64,000 bases of DNA from Mycolicibacterium brisbanense (GTDB lineage: Bacteria > Actinomycetota > Actinomycetes > Mycobacteriales > Mycobacteriaceae). The stretch lies in assembly GCF_001570425.1 (NCBI RefSeq), contig NZ_BCSX01000035.1, forward strand, positions 275,931 through 339,930, given 5' to 3'. Shown piece by piece: positions 1-8,921 of this stretch; positions within the stretch are counted from its first letter, which is position 1, and each line of letters begins with the position of its first letter. A program made the translations under genes and the position numbers. A model generated the notes under the pieces. It made no database searches. It was not told the origin of the DNA and saw only the letters and a list, made by a program, of their open reading frames with translations.

Positions 1-262
1 GGCGCTTGCCGAACCTGTCGCCGATGCGGCTGACGACGGGCGTGACGACCGCGCTGGCCAGCAGCATCGCCGACAGCACGGCCCAGGATGCTGCTGTGGT
101 GGTCGTGTGCAGATCGCGTTGCAGGACACCGATGGTCGGCACGAGCATGGTCTGCAGAAGCCCGTAGGAGACGACGACCATGCACATCGCGGTGAGGACG
201 CGTCCAGAACCGTACCGTCGGGTGGCCCCGGATGCGGCATGCTGGCGAGCGATGACGTCCAT
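1..262 (-). CDS. MFS transporter, N-terminal part (runs off window)
   Basis: Only the first 87 residues lie in the window. They read as a short polar N-terminus, a first membrane segment at about residues 23-47, a second at about 56-77, and then the loop sequence SRIGDRFGKR. That loop is the MFS motif A (G-x3-D-R-x-G-R/K) between helices 2 and 3. The ATG at 262 follows a good GAAGGAG ribosome site. It is divergent from a TetR gene across a 93-bp region carrying two palindromes, so a substrate-inducible drug or metabolite exporter repressed by that TetR is the natural reading. The substrate cannot be told from this fragment. Confidence 0.85.
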   Translation of the reverse strand, partial: MDVIARQHAASGATRRYGSGRVLTAMCMVVVSYGLLQTMLVPTIGVLQRDLHTTTTAASWAVLSAMLLASAVVTPVVSRIGDRFGKR

Positions 263-293
263 GGATCTCCTTCATAAGAGGCCTGTCACGTGC

Positions 294-308
294 GCGAACA
301 GCGTTCGC
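294..308. promoter_or_regulatory. TetR operator candidate 1
   Basis: An inverted repeat with arms GCGAAC and GTTCGC separated by 3 bp lies in the divergent MFS/TetR region. It shares its GCGAACA core with the longer palindrome 18 bp downstream. Its place near the MFS promoter side fits repression of the exporter. Confidence 0.6.
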
Positions 309-325
309 AGCCGTTCTCACGTTAG

Positions 326-342
326 CGCGAACACTGTTCGCG
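326..342. promoter_or_regulatory. TetR operator candidate 2, perfect palindrome
   Basis: A perfect 17-bp palindrome, CGCGAACA-c-TGTTCGCG, ends 13 bp before the TetR start codon. Together with the partial copy at 294-308 it forms a typical autoregulatory TetR operator pair for the divergent exporter and regulator genes. Confidence 0.7.
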
Positions 343-355
343 TAGGGGGCTACCC

Positions 356-892
356 ATGACGCAACCGCTGAACAGGGCGGCGATCGTGGCCGCAGCCCGC
401 CGCATCGCTGACCGTGACGGCCTCGCCGAGCTGACGCTGCGCCGCATCGCGGGCGAGCTCGGCACCGGTGCGGCATCGCTCTACCGGCACATCGCTGACC
501 GGCAGGAGCTGTTGCTCCTGCTCGTCGAGGATCTGGTGGCCGGCTATCCGCTACTCGACCCTGCGGGCGTCGCCCCGGTGGAGGCGGTGGTCAGGCAATG
601 GCACGCCATGTACGACCACCTCGTCGCGCACGCGTGGAGCGGACCCGTCATCGCCGACGGCGACTACGCGCTGCCATCGGCGAAACCGGTGGCCGACCAC
701 TGCATGGCACTGCTGCGCGGCGCGGGCCTCGACGACGCGGCCGCGCAACGCGTCTACCGCGCCGCGTGGCGCCTGATCATCGGTCACCTGATGTCCCGGC
801 ATCCGTTCGGGCATTTGCAGGGCGCTCCGCCCCAGCAGGACGATTTCGACTGGGCGCTACGGACATTGCTGCGGGGCGCGCTCGCCGAGTGA
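356..892 (+). CDS. TetR-family transcriptional regulator
   Basis: This is a 178-residue repressor. Residues about 8-50 form the TetR helix-turn-helix, with the typical TLRRIAGELG and ASLYRHIADRQEL recognition-helix segments. The C-terminal part is a helical ligand domain. The ATG at 356 follows an AGGGGGC ribosome site, and two palindromes lie just upstream. It is divergent from the MFS gene, so it most likely represses both and is released by the exported compound. The stop codon is in the same reading frame as deoA, which follows about 20 bp later. Confidence 0.88.
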   Translation: MTQPLNRAAIVAAARRIADRDGLAELTLRRIAGELGTGAASLYRHIADRQELLLLLVEDLVAGYPLLDPAGVAPVEAVVRQWHAMYDHLVAHAWSGPVIADGDYALPSAKPVADHCMALLRGAGLDDAAAQRVYRAAWRLIIGHLMSRHPFGHLQGAPPQQDDFDWALRTLLRGALAE

Positions 893-952
893 GCGGCTAG
901 GATTTGCGCCATCGACGCCCCCACCATCATCCGAACCAAGCGCGACGGCGGT

Positions 953-2194
953 GTGCTGTCCGACGCGGCCATCGACTGGGTTATCGCCGGCTATACGCAT
1001 GGCCGGGTTGCCGACGAGCAGATGTCGGCGCTGCTGATGGCGATCTTCCTGCGTGGCATGACGCCCGCTGAGATCGCCCGGTGGACCGCGGCGATGGTGG
1101 CGTCGGGGGAGCGGTTCGACTTCACCGATCTGCGCCGGGCCGGTAAGCCACTGGCCCTGGTGGACAAGCACTCGACCGGCGGGGTCGGCGACAAGATCAC
1201 CATCCCGCTCGTCCCGGTCGTGCTGGCCTGCGGCGGCAGCGTGCCGCAGGCCGCCGGACGCGGCCTCGGACACACCGGTGGCACGCTCGACAAGCTCGAG
1301 GCGATTCCCGGATTCACCGCCGAGCTGTCCAAAGACCGTATCCGTCAACAGCTTTGCGATGTCGGCGCGGCCATCTTCGCGGCCGGGGACCTGGCACCGG
1401 CCGACCGCAAGATCTATGCGCTGCGCGACGTCACCGCCACCACCGAATCGCTGCCGCTCATCGCCAGCTCGGTGATGAGCAAGAAGCTCGCCGAAGGCGC
1501 CGAAGCGCTGGTCCTCGACGTCAAGGTCGGGCGCGGCGCGTTCCTCAAGACCGAGGCCGAATCCCGCGAGCTCGCCACCACGATGGTGAATCTCGGCACC
1601 GCCAACGGAGTTCCGACCCGGGCCCTGCTGACCGATATGGACCGGCCCTTGGGGCGCACGGTCGGCAACGCGGTCGAGGTGGCCGAGTCGCTGGAGGTGC
1701 TCGCAGGCGGCGGGCCGCCCGACGTGGTCGAGCTCACGGTGGCGCTGGCCGCCGAGATGCTCGCTGCTGCCGGCATCGACGGCGTCGACCCGGCCGCGAC
1801 GCTGCGCGACGGTTCGGCGATGGACCGCTTCCGGCATCTGGTGACCGCTCAGGGCGGCGATCTGTCCCAGCCACTACCCGTGGGCGCCTGCTCGGAGACG
1901 GTCACCGCAGCCCGCGGCGGCGTGATGGGCGATATCGACGCCATGGGTGTGGCGATGGCGGCCTGGCGACTGGGCGCGGGCCGTGCCCAACCGGGCGACC
2001 CCGTGCAAGCGGGCGCCGGGGTCCGGATTCACCGCACGCCGGGCGAGCCGGTAGCGGCCGGTGACCCGGTCTTCACGCTCTACACCGACACTGCCGACCG
2101 GCTGCCTGCGGCGCTGGCCGAACTCGAGGGGGCGTGGGCGCTCGGGGATACCGCGCCGGTGCTTCGCCCGCTGATCATCGACCGGATCGGCTGA
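953..2194 (+). CDS. deoA: Thymidine phosphorylase (start probably upstream)
   Basis: DeoA cleaves thymidine and deoxyuridine with phosphate into base and deoxyribose-1-phosphate in pyrimidine salvage. The sequence has the nucleoside phosphorylase family 3 layout: helical domain, phosphate loop (DKHSTGGVGDK), the long glycine-rich GRGLGHTGGTLDK segment, and a C-terminal domain. The coordinate given is the first conventional start, GTG. However, the same frame stays open back to 893 and encodes the family-conserved DAPTIIRTKRDG just before it. The protein therefore probably begins at ATC 911, or ATT 902, behind the AGGA at 899-902, giving about 427 residues. It sits close to add, which fits a nucleoside-salvage neighbourhood. 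Confidence 0.9.
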   Translation: MLSDAAIDWVIAGYTHGRVADEQMSALLMAIFLRGMTPAEIARWTAAMVASGERFDFTDLRRAGKPLALVDKHSTGGVGDKITIPLVPVVLACGGSVPQAAGRGLGHTGGTLDKLEAIPGFTAELSKDRIRQQLCDVGAAIFAAGDLAPADRKIYALRDVTATTESLPLIASSVMSKKLAEGAEALVLDVKVGRGAFLKTEAESRELATTMVNLGTANGVPTRALLTDMDRPLGRTVGNAVEVAESLEVLAGGGPPDVVELTVALAAEMLAAAGIDGVDPAATLRDGSAMDRFRHLVTAQGGDLSQPLPVGACSETVTAARGGVMGDIDAMGVAMAAWRLGAGRAQPGDPVQAGAGVRIHRTPGEPVAAGDPVFTLYTDTADRLPAALAELEGAWALGDTAPVLRPLIIDRIG

Positions 2195-2213
2195 CTGAAA
2201 CGCCGCAGGCGCC

Positions 2214-3071
2214 TCACGATGCGTAGAGCCGCGTGACGGCGTCGATGAGATCGTCGAGCCCTTCCGGGCGGTCGTCGTGTCGCCACACCAGCCGCACGGC
2301 GATGCGCGGCCCGTCTTTGATCGGCCGGTAGGTGACGCCGGGCCGCGGATGGTGGTGTGCGGTTGCCTCGGCCGTCGTACCGACGCCCCGGCCCGCGGCG
2401 ATGGCATCCAGCCAGCTGTCGATGTTGGTGGACTCGACGAACCGTGGTTGATGCTCGGCGTCGCTCCACAACTGGCTGCTGGTGGTGCCGACCCGGGGAT
2501 CGATGATCACCGTGCGTTCGGCGATCTCGGCCATGCTCAGCTGACGCCGCCTCGACCACTGCGGATCGTCGGACGCGAACGCGGCCAGGCGTCGTTCCAG
2601 ACCGACCACCACCGAGTCGAACCGTTTGTCGTCGCCCGGTCGCCGCACGATCGCGACGTCGCACAATCCCTCGGACAGGCCCGCGGTAGGCGAGTCGTGG
2701 CGCACCAACTCGAGCTCGAGGGAGTCGTGCTGCTCGGCCCAATCCCGTTGCAGCCGTGCGGTATGGCGTCCGAGTGCCGCCCACGCGTAGCCGAGGCGCA
2801 GCACGCCGTGGCGCGAGGTGACGAACTCGGTGAACTTCTCGGCCTCCGCGAGCACCCGGCGGGCGTGTGGCAGCAGTTGTTGGCCCGTGCTGGTCAGTTC
2901 GCAGCCTCGTGGCACCCGGCGAAGCAATCGGTTCCCGACGGCCTTCTCCAGCGCCGCGATGGTGCGCGAGACCGCGGCCTGTGAGACGTACAGCTGGGCA
3001 GCCGCGTCGGTGAACGACCCGGTGTCGGCGGCGGTCACGAAGAACCGGAGCTCGCGCAGACTCCACTCCAT
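2214..3071 (-). CDS. LysR-family transcriptional regulator
   Basis: This 285-residue regulator begins MEWSLRELRFFVTAADTGSF. Residues 1-60 are the LysR winged helix-turn-helix, with YVSQAAVSRTIAALEKAVG as its core, followed by a periplasmic-binding-protein-like effector domain. A longer open frame continues upstream, but the family N-terminus fixes the ATG at 3071. It is divergent from the EamA exporter gene with 69 bp between the starts, the usual arrangement in which a LysR protein controls itself and the neighbour. The effector is unknown; an amino acid is plausible given the exporter type. Confidence 0.88.
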   Translation of the reverse strand: MEWSLRELRFFVTAADTGSFTDAAAQLYVSQAAVSRTIAALEKAVGNRLLRRVPRGCELTSTGQQLLPHARRVLAEAEKFTEFVTSRHGVLRLGYAWAALGRHTARLQRDWAEQHDSLELELVRHDSPTAGLSEGLCDVAIVRRPGDDKRFDSVVVGLERRLAAFASDDPQWSRRRQLSMAEIAERTVIIDPRVGTTSSQLWSDAEHQPRFVESTNIDSWLDAIAAGRGVGTTAEATAHHHPRPGVTYRPIKDGPRIAVRLVWRHDDRPEGLDDLIDAVTRLYAS

Positions 3072-3140
3072 TACCAAAGCGTATGGCAGCGCTGAAACAT
3101 GCACTAGGTTTATGGCACTGGCCATCCTTACCGTGGCCGC
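3072..3140. promoter_or_regulatory. Divergent LysR / EamA promoter region
   Basis: This is the 69-bp shared region between the LysR and EamA starts. It is noticeably more AT-rich than its flanks and must hold both promoters and the LysR binding site. I could not single out one convincing T-N11-A operator. Confidence 0.5.
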
Positions 3141-4031
3141 ATGAATACCGTCGACACCATCGAGCGTCCGGTCGCCCCGGCGGCTGCGCGGCGGCGCGGC
3201 GCAGGGTTCGCGTTGATGGCGGCGAGTTCGGCTTCGAATCAGATCGGCGCCGCGCTGGGCGCGTCGGCGTTCGGGGCGATCGGCCCCATCGGTGTGGTCG
3301 CCGTTCGGCAGATCGTCACCGCGCTCGTGCTGGTGCCCGTGGTGCGCCCGCGACTGCGGGGACTGCGCGCGGACCAGTGGCGCCCGATCCTGGCCCTGGC
3401 GGTGGTGCTCGGCGTGATGAACCTCTGCCTGTACGCCGCGATCGAGCGCATCGGGCTGGGTCTTGCCGTCACGCTGGAATTCCTCGGCCCGCTGACCGTC
3501 GCGGTCGCCAGTTCGCGACGCGTCATGGACATCGCGGGCGCCGTGCTGGCCGGGATCGGCGTGGTGATCCTCACCGACCCGGGGCCCACCACCGACGTCG
3601 TCGGCATCGCCCTCGGCCTGCTTGCGGCGACCGCCTGGGGTCTCTACATCCTGCTCAACCGCACCCTGGGCCTGCGGCTCCCCGGATTGCAGGGCACCGC
3701 CGTGACCAGTCTGGTCGCCGTGGCGGTGTGGATTCCGATCGCCGTGGTGTGGTTCAGCTTCCACGTGCCGACCGCCGCCGCGGTGGTGCTCGCGCTCGCC
3801 TGCGGAATGCTGTCGTCGATCGTGCCCTACGTCGCCGATCTGCTCGCGCTGCGCCGCGTACCGGCCCACATCTTCGGCACGTTCACGAGTATCAATCCGA
3901 TCTGGGCGGCCCTGGCCGGCTGGCTGCTGCTGCGCCAACCGCTGGACGTCCACGAGTGGGCCGGTATTGGTCTGATCGTCATCAGCAACGGTGTGGTTTC
4001 GTCTGCGCAGTTGCGCCGCCGTCGCGGATGA
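3141..4031 (+). CDS. EamA/RhtA-type DMT exporter
   Basis: This 296-residue protein has about ten hydrophobic helices arranged as two EamA repeats. A short polar N-terminus of about 20 residues precedes the first helix. The repeat hallmark AATAWGLYILLNRTLG lies near the middle, and the second half holds YVADLLALRRVPAHIFGTF. It most resembles RhtA-like exporters of threonine, homoserine or other amino acids in the inner membrane. The divergent LysR regulator suggests induction by the exported metabolite. The substrate is inferred from family only. Its stop lies 7 bp before the add start. Confidence 0.82.
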   Translation: MNTVDTIERPVAPAAARRRGAGFALMAASSASNQIGAALGASAFGAIGPIGVVAVRQIVTALVLVPVVRPRLRGLRADQWRPILALAVVLGVMNLCLYAAIERIGLGLAVTLEFLGPLTVAVASSRRVMDIAGAVLAGIGVVILTDPGPTTDVVGIALGLLAATAWGLYILLNRTLGLRLPGLQGTAVTSLVAVAVWIPIAVVWFSFHVPTAAAVVLALACGMLSSIVPYVADLLALRRVPAHIFGTFTSINPIWAALAGWLLLRQPLDVHEWAGIGLIVISNGVVSSAQLRRRRG

Positions 4032-4038
4032 TGGAGCG

Positions 4039-5127
4039 ATGAGTACCCCGCTGACCTTCGACATGATCCGCCACGCTCCCAAGGCCCTGCTGCACGACCA
4101 CCTCGACGGTGGTCTGCGCCCGGCCACCGTGCTCGATCTTGCCGGTCAGTTCGGCTACGACGATCTGCCCGCGACCGAAGTCGACGAACTGGCGACCTTC
4201 TTCCGGACCGCCGCGCACAGCGGCTCGCTCGAGCGGTACCTGGAGCCCTTCGCCCACACCGTCGGTGTCATGCAGACACCTGAGGCGCTGTACCGAGTCG
4301 CCCACGAATGCGTCGAGGATCTCGCCGCCGACAACGTGGTGTACGCCGAGATCCGGTTTGCCCCCGAACTGCACATCGACCGCGGCCTGTCCCTGGATGC
4401 GGTGGTCGATGCGGTGTTGGCGGGCTTCGCCGACGGGGAGAAGGCCGCCGCGGCCGAGGGGCGCACCATCACCGTGCGCTGCCTGGTCACCGCGATGCGC
4501 CATGCTGCCCGGTCCCGCGAGATCGCTGAACTGGCCATCCGGTTCCGCGACAAGGGCGTGGTGGGCTTCGACATCGCCGGGGCCGAGGCCGGCTACCCGC
4601 CGTCACGGCATCTCGACGCGTTCGAATACATGCGAAGCAACAACGCGCGCTTCACGATTCACGCCGGGGAGGCGTTCGGCCTGCCGTCCATCCATGAGGC
4701 GATCGCGTTCTGCGGCGCCGACCGGCTCGGCCACGGCGTGCGGATCGTCGACGACATCACCGAACTGGAAGACGGCAGCCAGAAGCTCGGCCGGTTGGCA
4801 GCCATCCTGCGGGACAAGCGCATTCCGCTGGAGATGTGCCCCAGCAGCAATGTGCAGACCGGGGCCGCGGCGTCCATCGCCGAGCACCCGTTCGACCGGT
4901 TGGCCCGGCTGCGCTTCCGGGTCACCGTCAACACCGACAACCGGTTGATGAGCGACACCACCATGACCCAGGAGATGACGCGTCTGGTCGAGGCCTTCGG
5001 CTACGGCTGGAGCGACTTGGAACGCTTCACCATCAATGCGATGAAGTCCGCGTTCATCCCGTTCGACGAGCGACTGGCCATCATCGACGAGGTCATCAAG
5101 CCGCGTTACGCGGTGCTGGTGGGCTGA
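4039..5127 (+). CDS. add: Adenosine deaminase
   Basis: The enzyme hydrolyses adenosine and deoxyadenosine to (deoxy)inosine in purine salvage. The 362-residue sequence has the metal-dependent TIM-barrel signature: zinc ligands in LLHDHLDGG (His19, His21), IHAGE with the third histidine and the catalytic Glu, DRLGHGVRI with the catalytic His, and VNTDN carrying the zinc-binding Asp. The final dipeptide is DN rather than the more common DD. The ATG at 4039 follows a GGAG site and was preferred to an in-frame codon at 3991, which lies inside the exporter gene. It overlaps the convergent fadD36 by 22 bp. With deoA and the downstream upp and deoD it makes up a salvage set. Confidence 0.95.
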   Translation: MSTPLTFDMIRHAPKALLHDHLDGGLRPATVLDLAGQFGYDDLPATEVDELATFFRTAAHSGSLERYLEPFAHTVGVMQTPEALYRVAHECVEDLAADNVVYAEIRFAPELHIDRGLSLDAVVDAVLAGFADGEKAAAAEGRTITVRCLVTAMRHAARSREIAELAIRFRDKGVVGFDIAGAEAGYPPSRHLDAFEYMRSNNARFTIHAGEAFGLPSIHEAIAFCGADRLGHGVRIVDDITELEDGSQKLGRLAAILRDKRIPLEMCPSSNVQTGAAASIAEHPFDRLARLRFRVTVNTDNRLMSDTTMTQEMTRLVEAFGYGWSDLERFTINAMKSAFIPFDERLAIIDEVIKPRYAVLVG

Positions 5128-6527
5128 ACCTCGGCTGTCAGCAGTTTCTTCTGCACCTTTCCCATTGCGTTCCTTGGCAATTCGTCGAGGAAGACGACGT
5201 CGCGGGGACGCTTGTGATGCGAGAGCGTGTCGGACACGAACTCGATCAGGCGGCCGCCGAGCCGGCTGCGGTCGGCGGCGTCGGTGACCACGTAGGCCAC
5301 GATCCGCTGTCCCAGGTCCGCGTCGGCCTGCCCGACGACGGCGACCTCGCGGACCGCGGGGTGGGCCAGCAGCGCGGTTTCCACCTCACCTGCGCCGACG
5401 CGGTAACCGCCGGACTTGATCAGGTCGACGGACTCCCTCCCGACGATCCGGTGGAAGCCCTGCATATCGCGGGTCGCGACGTCGCCGGTGATGAACCAGC
5501 CGTCGTCGGTCCATGATTCGGCCGTCGCATCCGGCCGGTTGAGATAGCCGTCGAACAGCATGGGCCCGCGGACCTGGAGGCGGCCGATGCTCTCGCTGTC
5601 GTCGGGCACGCCCTGCCCGTCCTCGGTGCGCAGCCGGGTCTGCACACCCAGCACGGGTTGCCCGACCGACCCGGGCCTGCGTTCGCCCACGACGCGGGTG
5701 CTGAGCGTGATCATGGTCTCGCTCATGCCGTAGCGCTCGATCGGAGCGTGGCCGGTGAGTTCGGCGAGGCGATCGAAAACGGGTGTGGGCAGCGGTGCGC
5801 TGCCCGAGACCAGTAGCCGCGCGCGACTCAGCGCCCGGGCCGACGCCTCGTCGGCGGTGATCCGCGACCACACGGTCGGCACCCCGAAGTACATGGTTCC
5901 GGCGGCCGCGGCGTAGCGCTCGGGGCGTGGTGCGACGGTGTGCACGACGCGCGAGCCGACCCGCAGTGAACCCAGCACACCGAGCACCAACCCGTGCAGA
6001 TGGAACAGCGGCAGGCCGTGCACGACAGTGTCGTCGGAACTCCACTGCCACGCGTCGCCGACGGCGTCGATACCGGCCGCCAAGGCTCGGTGGCTCAGAT
6101 TGACGCCCTTGGGGGCCCCGGTGGTTCCCGACGTGTAGAGGATCATCGCGGTCGTGTCGTCGGCAGGGGTGGGCAGCGTGGCGCCGCCCGTATGGCCGCG
6201 GGCCGGTACTGCGTGCAGGTCGGACTCCGGATGGGCCGGTCCGGCCCAGCACCCGACCGCGGCGTCGGAAAGGATGTGGCGCAACTCGGCACGGCCGGAG
6301 TCGGGCGGGACCGGCACCACCGGCACGCCGGCCAGCAGGCACGCGGTCACGGCGATGACGGTGTCCAGTGTGGGCTCGGCGTAGACCGCAACGGGATGCT
6401 CGGCGGGCAGTGCAGCCGCGAGAGCCCATGCGGCATCGGTCAATTCCGCCCGTGACAGGCTCTGCTCGCCGATGGTGACCGCCGCTGCCGTGTCCGGCGC
6501 GGCGGCATCGAGAGATGTCAGAAGCAT
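5106..6527 (-). CDS. fadD36: Acyl-CoA synthetase FadD36
   Basis: This 473-residue adenylate-forming enzyme activates a carboxylic acid to its CoA thioester through an acyl-AMP. The P-loop-like ILYTSGTTGAPKGV lies near residue 135, and FGVPTVWSR, ERYGMSETM, the GDVA hinge region and GRESVDLIKSGGYRVGAGE follow, ending with the GKV lysine region. The length and many segments match my memory of M. tuberculosis FadD36. The family includes malonyl-CoA-synthetase-like enzymes acting on short or dicarboxylic acids, but the substrate is not shown here. It is the last gene of the amidase/transporter operon, 10 bp after the AsnC-type regulator. Confidence 0.88.
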   Translation of the reverse strand: MLLTSLDAAAPDTAAAVTIGEQSLSRAELTDAAWALAAALPAEHPVAVYAEPTLDTVIAVTACLLAGVPVVPVPPDSGRAELRHILSDAAVGCWAGPAHPESDLHAVPARGHTGGATLPTPADDTTAMILYTSGTTGAPKGVNLSHRALAAGIDAVGDAWQWSSDDTVVHGLPLFHLHGLVLGVLGSLRVGSRVVHTVAPRPERYAAAAGTMYFGVPTVWSRITADEASARALSRARLLVSGSAPLPTPVFDRLAELTGHAPIERYGMSETMITLSTRVVGERRPGSVGQPVLGVQTRLRTEDGQGVPDDSESIGRLQVRGPMLFDGYLNRPDATAESWTDDGWFITGDVATRDMQGFHRIVGRESVDLIKSGGYRVGAGEVETALLAHPAVREVAVVGQADADLGQRIVAYVVTDAADRSRLGGRLIEFVSDTLSHHKRPRDVVFLDELPRNAMGKVQKKLLTAEVQPTSTA

Positions 6528-6537
6528 TGCGGGCCTT

Positions 6538-7500
6538 TCATTTCGGAGCTGCGGTCACCACACCGCCACGCTTGTAGGTCTGGATCAGTAGGGTCGCGTG
6601 AACCGATTCGACGCGAGATTCCCAGGGGCCGTTGACGAGAAACTCGCGTAGCTCGGCGACGTCGCGGGCGGTCACGTCGACGACGACCGGATACTCGCCC
6701 ATCACCATGGCCGCGTAGCGCACGAGAGGTGAACGCGCAAGCGAAGTTCCGATGTGTTCAGCGTGCTGGGGCGCACATCGTATCCACAACAGGGCTTCGA
6801 CGGGCAGGCCGAGTAGGGCCGGGCCGACAACGGCGCGAATACGCACCACGCCGCGCTGGATCAGTTGATCGATGCGCCGCCGCGCGGTGGCCTCGGAGAA
6901 CCCGGCCAGCGTCGCGATCGTCTCGAAGGGGGTACGCCCGTCGGCGACGAGCGCATCGATGATGGCGCGGTCGACGTCGTCGACCTGCAGCCCGGTCCGC
7001 GTCTGTTCCGGTGGGACATCGGGCAATTCGAGTTCGGCGACCTCGGCGGGGCTCAGCACACCGGCGCGCCATTCGGCGACGGTCCGGAAGTACTGCAGCA
7101 CCGGGGTCAACCGGTGGGTCAGCACGCCGTCCAATTCGGCGCCGAGCAGTGCGGGCAGCGCGTCGAAGTCCGCTGTCACCTCGGCGATCACCTCGGCGGA
7201 TTCGGCCAGCACGTAGACGAACACCGATTGCGGCCATGCCGCCAGGGTGCGGGCCACCGAGTGGACACGCTCCGGCCGGCATCGCACCCGCAGCAGATGT
7301 GTCGGTGCGAGTGCGGTCAGACCGACCACCTGCACGGTGCCGTCTTCCAGCAGGGCTGCGCCGCGGCGGGCGACGGTGCGCACCGGCTCGTCGAGCACCT
7401 GCGCGATCCGCCGCCACGATGCCCTGCCGTTGACCTGGAGGGCCTCGGTGATCCGTCGGGCGAGTGGGTCGAGTGGTTCCGGCACCGGCTCAGTATTCAC
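6538..7500 (-). CDS. Lrp/AsnC regulator with two fused AsnC modules
   Basis: This 320-residue protein contains two AsnC-type helix-turn-helix domains, at about residues 10-55 (ASWRRIAQVL...) and 165-215 (FETIATLAGFSEATARR...). Each is followed by a RAM-like alpha/beta ligand-binding half. Usual Lrp proteins carry a single unit of about 150 residues, so this is a tandem fusion, a known variant in actinobacteria. The GTG start at 7500 overlaps the transporter stop as GTGA, implying translational coupling. A longer upstream frame was rejected because it runs through the transporter gene. It probably senses the amino acid or amide handled by the operon. Confidence 0.85.
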   Translation of the reverse strand: MNTEPVPEPLDPLARRITEALQVNGRASWRRIAQVLDEPVRTVARRGAALLEDGTVQVVGLTALAPTHLLRVRCRPERVHSVARTLAAWPQSVFVYVLAESAEVIAEVTADFDALPALLGAELDGVLTHRLTPVLQYFRTVAEWRAGVLSPAEVAELELPDVPPEQTRTGLQVDDVDRAIIDALVADGRTPFETIATLAGFSEATARRRIDQLIQRGVVRIRAVVGPALLGLPVEALLWIRCAPQHAEHIGTSLARSPLVRYAAMVMGEYPVVVDVTARDVAELREFLVNGPWESRVESVHATLLIQTYKRGGVVTAAPK

Positions 7501-8921
7501 CTCGCGGCCGGTACTTCCTCTGCGATCGCAGGGCGGGGCATCCGGCGCCGGATCGCCTCGGCGATGACCACTGCGGCGATGTTCGGGCCCAGCGCGATGA
7601 AGCCGGAATCCCAACTGCCGATCGGAATCTCGAAGAACGTGATCCAGCTGACCACCAGTACGCCGATCACGATGCCGATCAGTACCGGGACGGCGCCCAC
7701 GCCGACCCGCCCTCGCAACGCCACCAGGATCGCGGGCGCGAGCTGGGTCAGGCCGCCGTAGGTGAGCAGCAGCAGGCTGGAGATGCTGGCGCCACCGAGT
7801 CCGAAGCCGAGCGCCAGGATGATGGCCGCCGCGACGACGGCGGTGTTGACGCGCATCCGCGTTTTCTCGGAACCGCCGGTGATCAGGTTGCGCGACACCA
7901 GGGTTGAGATGCCCATGACGATCGCGGCAGCCGGAACCATAGCGGCCGAGGCACCGCCGATCGCGATGACGGCGACGAGCCAGTCGGGCAGGGTGTGGGT
8001 CGCGGTGTCGATGAGGACATGGTTGCCCGTGGTGTCGGCAGGCAGGATCAGGGTGGCGCCCAGCCCGACGATGATCGGCGCGAACAGCAACAGCTGGTAG
8101 AGCGCGAGCCAGGTGTAGTTGCTGCGCAGGATCTCACCGCTGCGCGCCGCAAGCACCGGGGGCCACAGGTGCGGAAACACGTTGAGGCCTGCGCCGATCG
8201 AGGTGACGACGACGGCCGTGACGAAGAACGTGGTGTCGTATCCCGGCGCGGACAGCGTCAGCAGCTGCGGCTGAGCACTCTGCACACGCGAGAAGACCTC
8301 GGGAATGCCCGCGATGCCGAACCCGACACCGCCCACCACGATGAGCAGTGCGACCACCATGAGCGCGTCCTTGACCACCGCGACCCGCGAGATCCCGCGA
8401 ATGCCTGCCCACACGACGAACACGATGACCAGCACGCTGGCGACGACCATGGACAGCCCGCGGCTGGACGCGTTGCCGGTGGCCAGCTCGACGATCAGGC
8501 CGAGCCCGGTGATCTGCAGTTCGAGGTAGGGCAGCAGGAAGATCGCGCCGACCACCGCGACCACCTTGCCCAACGGCACGCTGTCGAACCGGTCGATGAA
8601 GAAGTCGGCCATGGTCAGGTAGCCGCGGCCCTTGCCGAGTCGCCACAGCCTCGGCGCGACGAAGTACATGCCGATCGCCGAGATCGAGAGGTACGCCAAC
8701 GCGAACGTGGCACTGACGCCGCCGCCGAACGCTATCCCGGACAACCCGAGAAAGCTGAACGTGGTGAGCGATTCGCCGGCCTGTAGGAACCACGACCGCC
8801 ACCGGCGGAAGCTGCGACCGCTCACGGTCCACTCGTCGAGTTTCCTGGCACGGTTCCCCGCGATGCCGATGGCGCCGATGGCGAACAGGCCGATCACGAT
8901 GTAGACGGTGAGCGCGTTCAT
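7497..8921 (-). CDS. Sodium:solute symporter (SSS family)
   Basis: This 474-residue integral membrane protein has about 13 hydrophobic helices. A polar segment, NRARKLDEWTVSGRSFRRWRS, after helix 1 is typical of SSS carriers. Later segments include FFIDRFDSVPLGK and GISTLVSRNLI. The family couples uptake of sugars, carboxylates, amino acids or vitamins to sodium entry. The start at 8921 gives an ATGA overlap with the DUF3311 gene. Pairing of a small DUF3311 protein with an SSS carrier is a recurring two-component arrangement. The amidase upstream suggests that the cargo is an amide, a urea-like compound or the derived acid. Confidence 0.88.
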   Translation of the reverse strand: MNALTVYIVIGLFAIGAIGIAGNRARKLDEWTVSGRSFRRWRSWFLQAGESLTTFSFLGLSGIAFGGGVSATFALAYLSISAIGMYFVAPRLWRLGKGRGYLTMADFFIDRFDSVPLGKVVAVVGAIFLLPYLELQITGLGLIVELATGNASSRGLSMVVASVLVIVFVVWAGIRGISRVAVVKDALMVVALLIVVGGVGFGIAGIPEVFSRVQSAQPQLLTLSAPGYDTTFFVTAVVVTSIGAGLNVFPHLWPPVLAARSGEILRSNYTWLALYQLLLFAPIIVGLGATLILPADTTGNHVLIDTATHTLPDWLVAVIAIGGASAAMVPAAAIVMGISTLVSRNLITGGSEKTRMRVNTAVVAAAIILALGFGLGGASISSLLLLTYGGLTQLAPAILVALRGRVGVGAVPVLIGIVIGVLVVSWITFFEIPIGSWDSGFIALGPNIAAVVIAEAIRRRMPRPAIAEEVPAAR

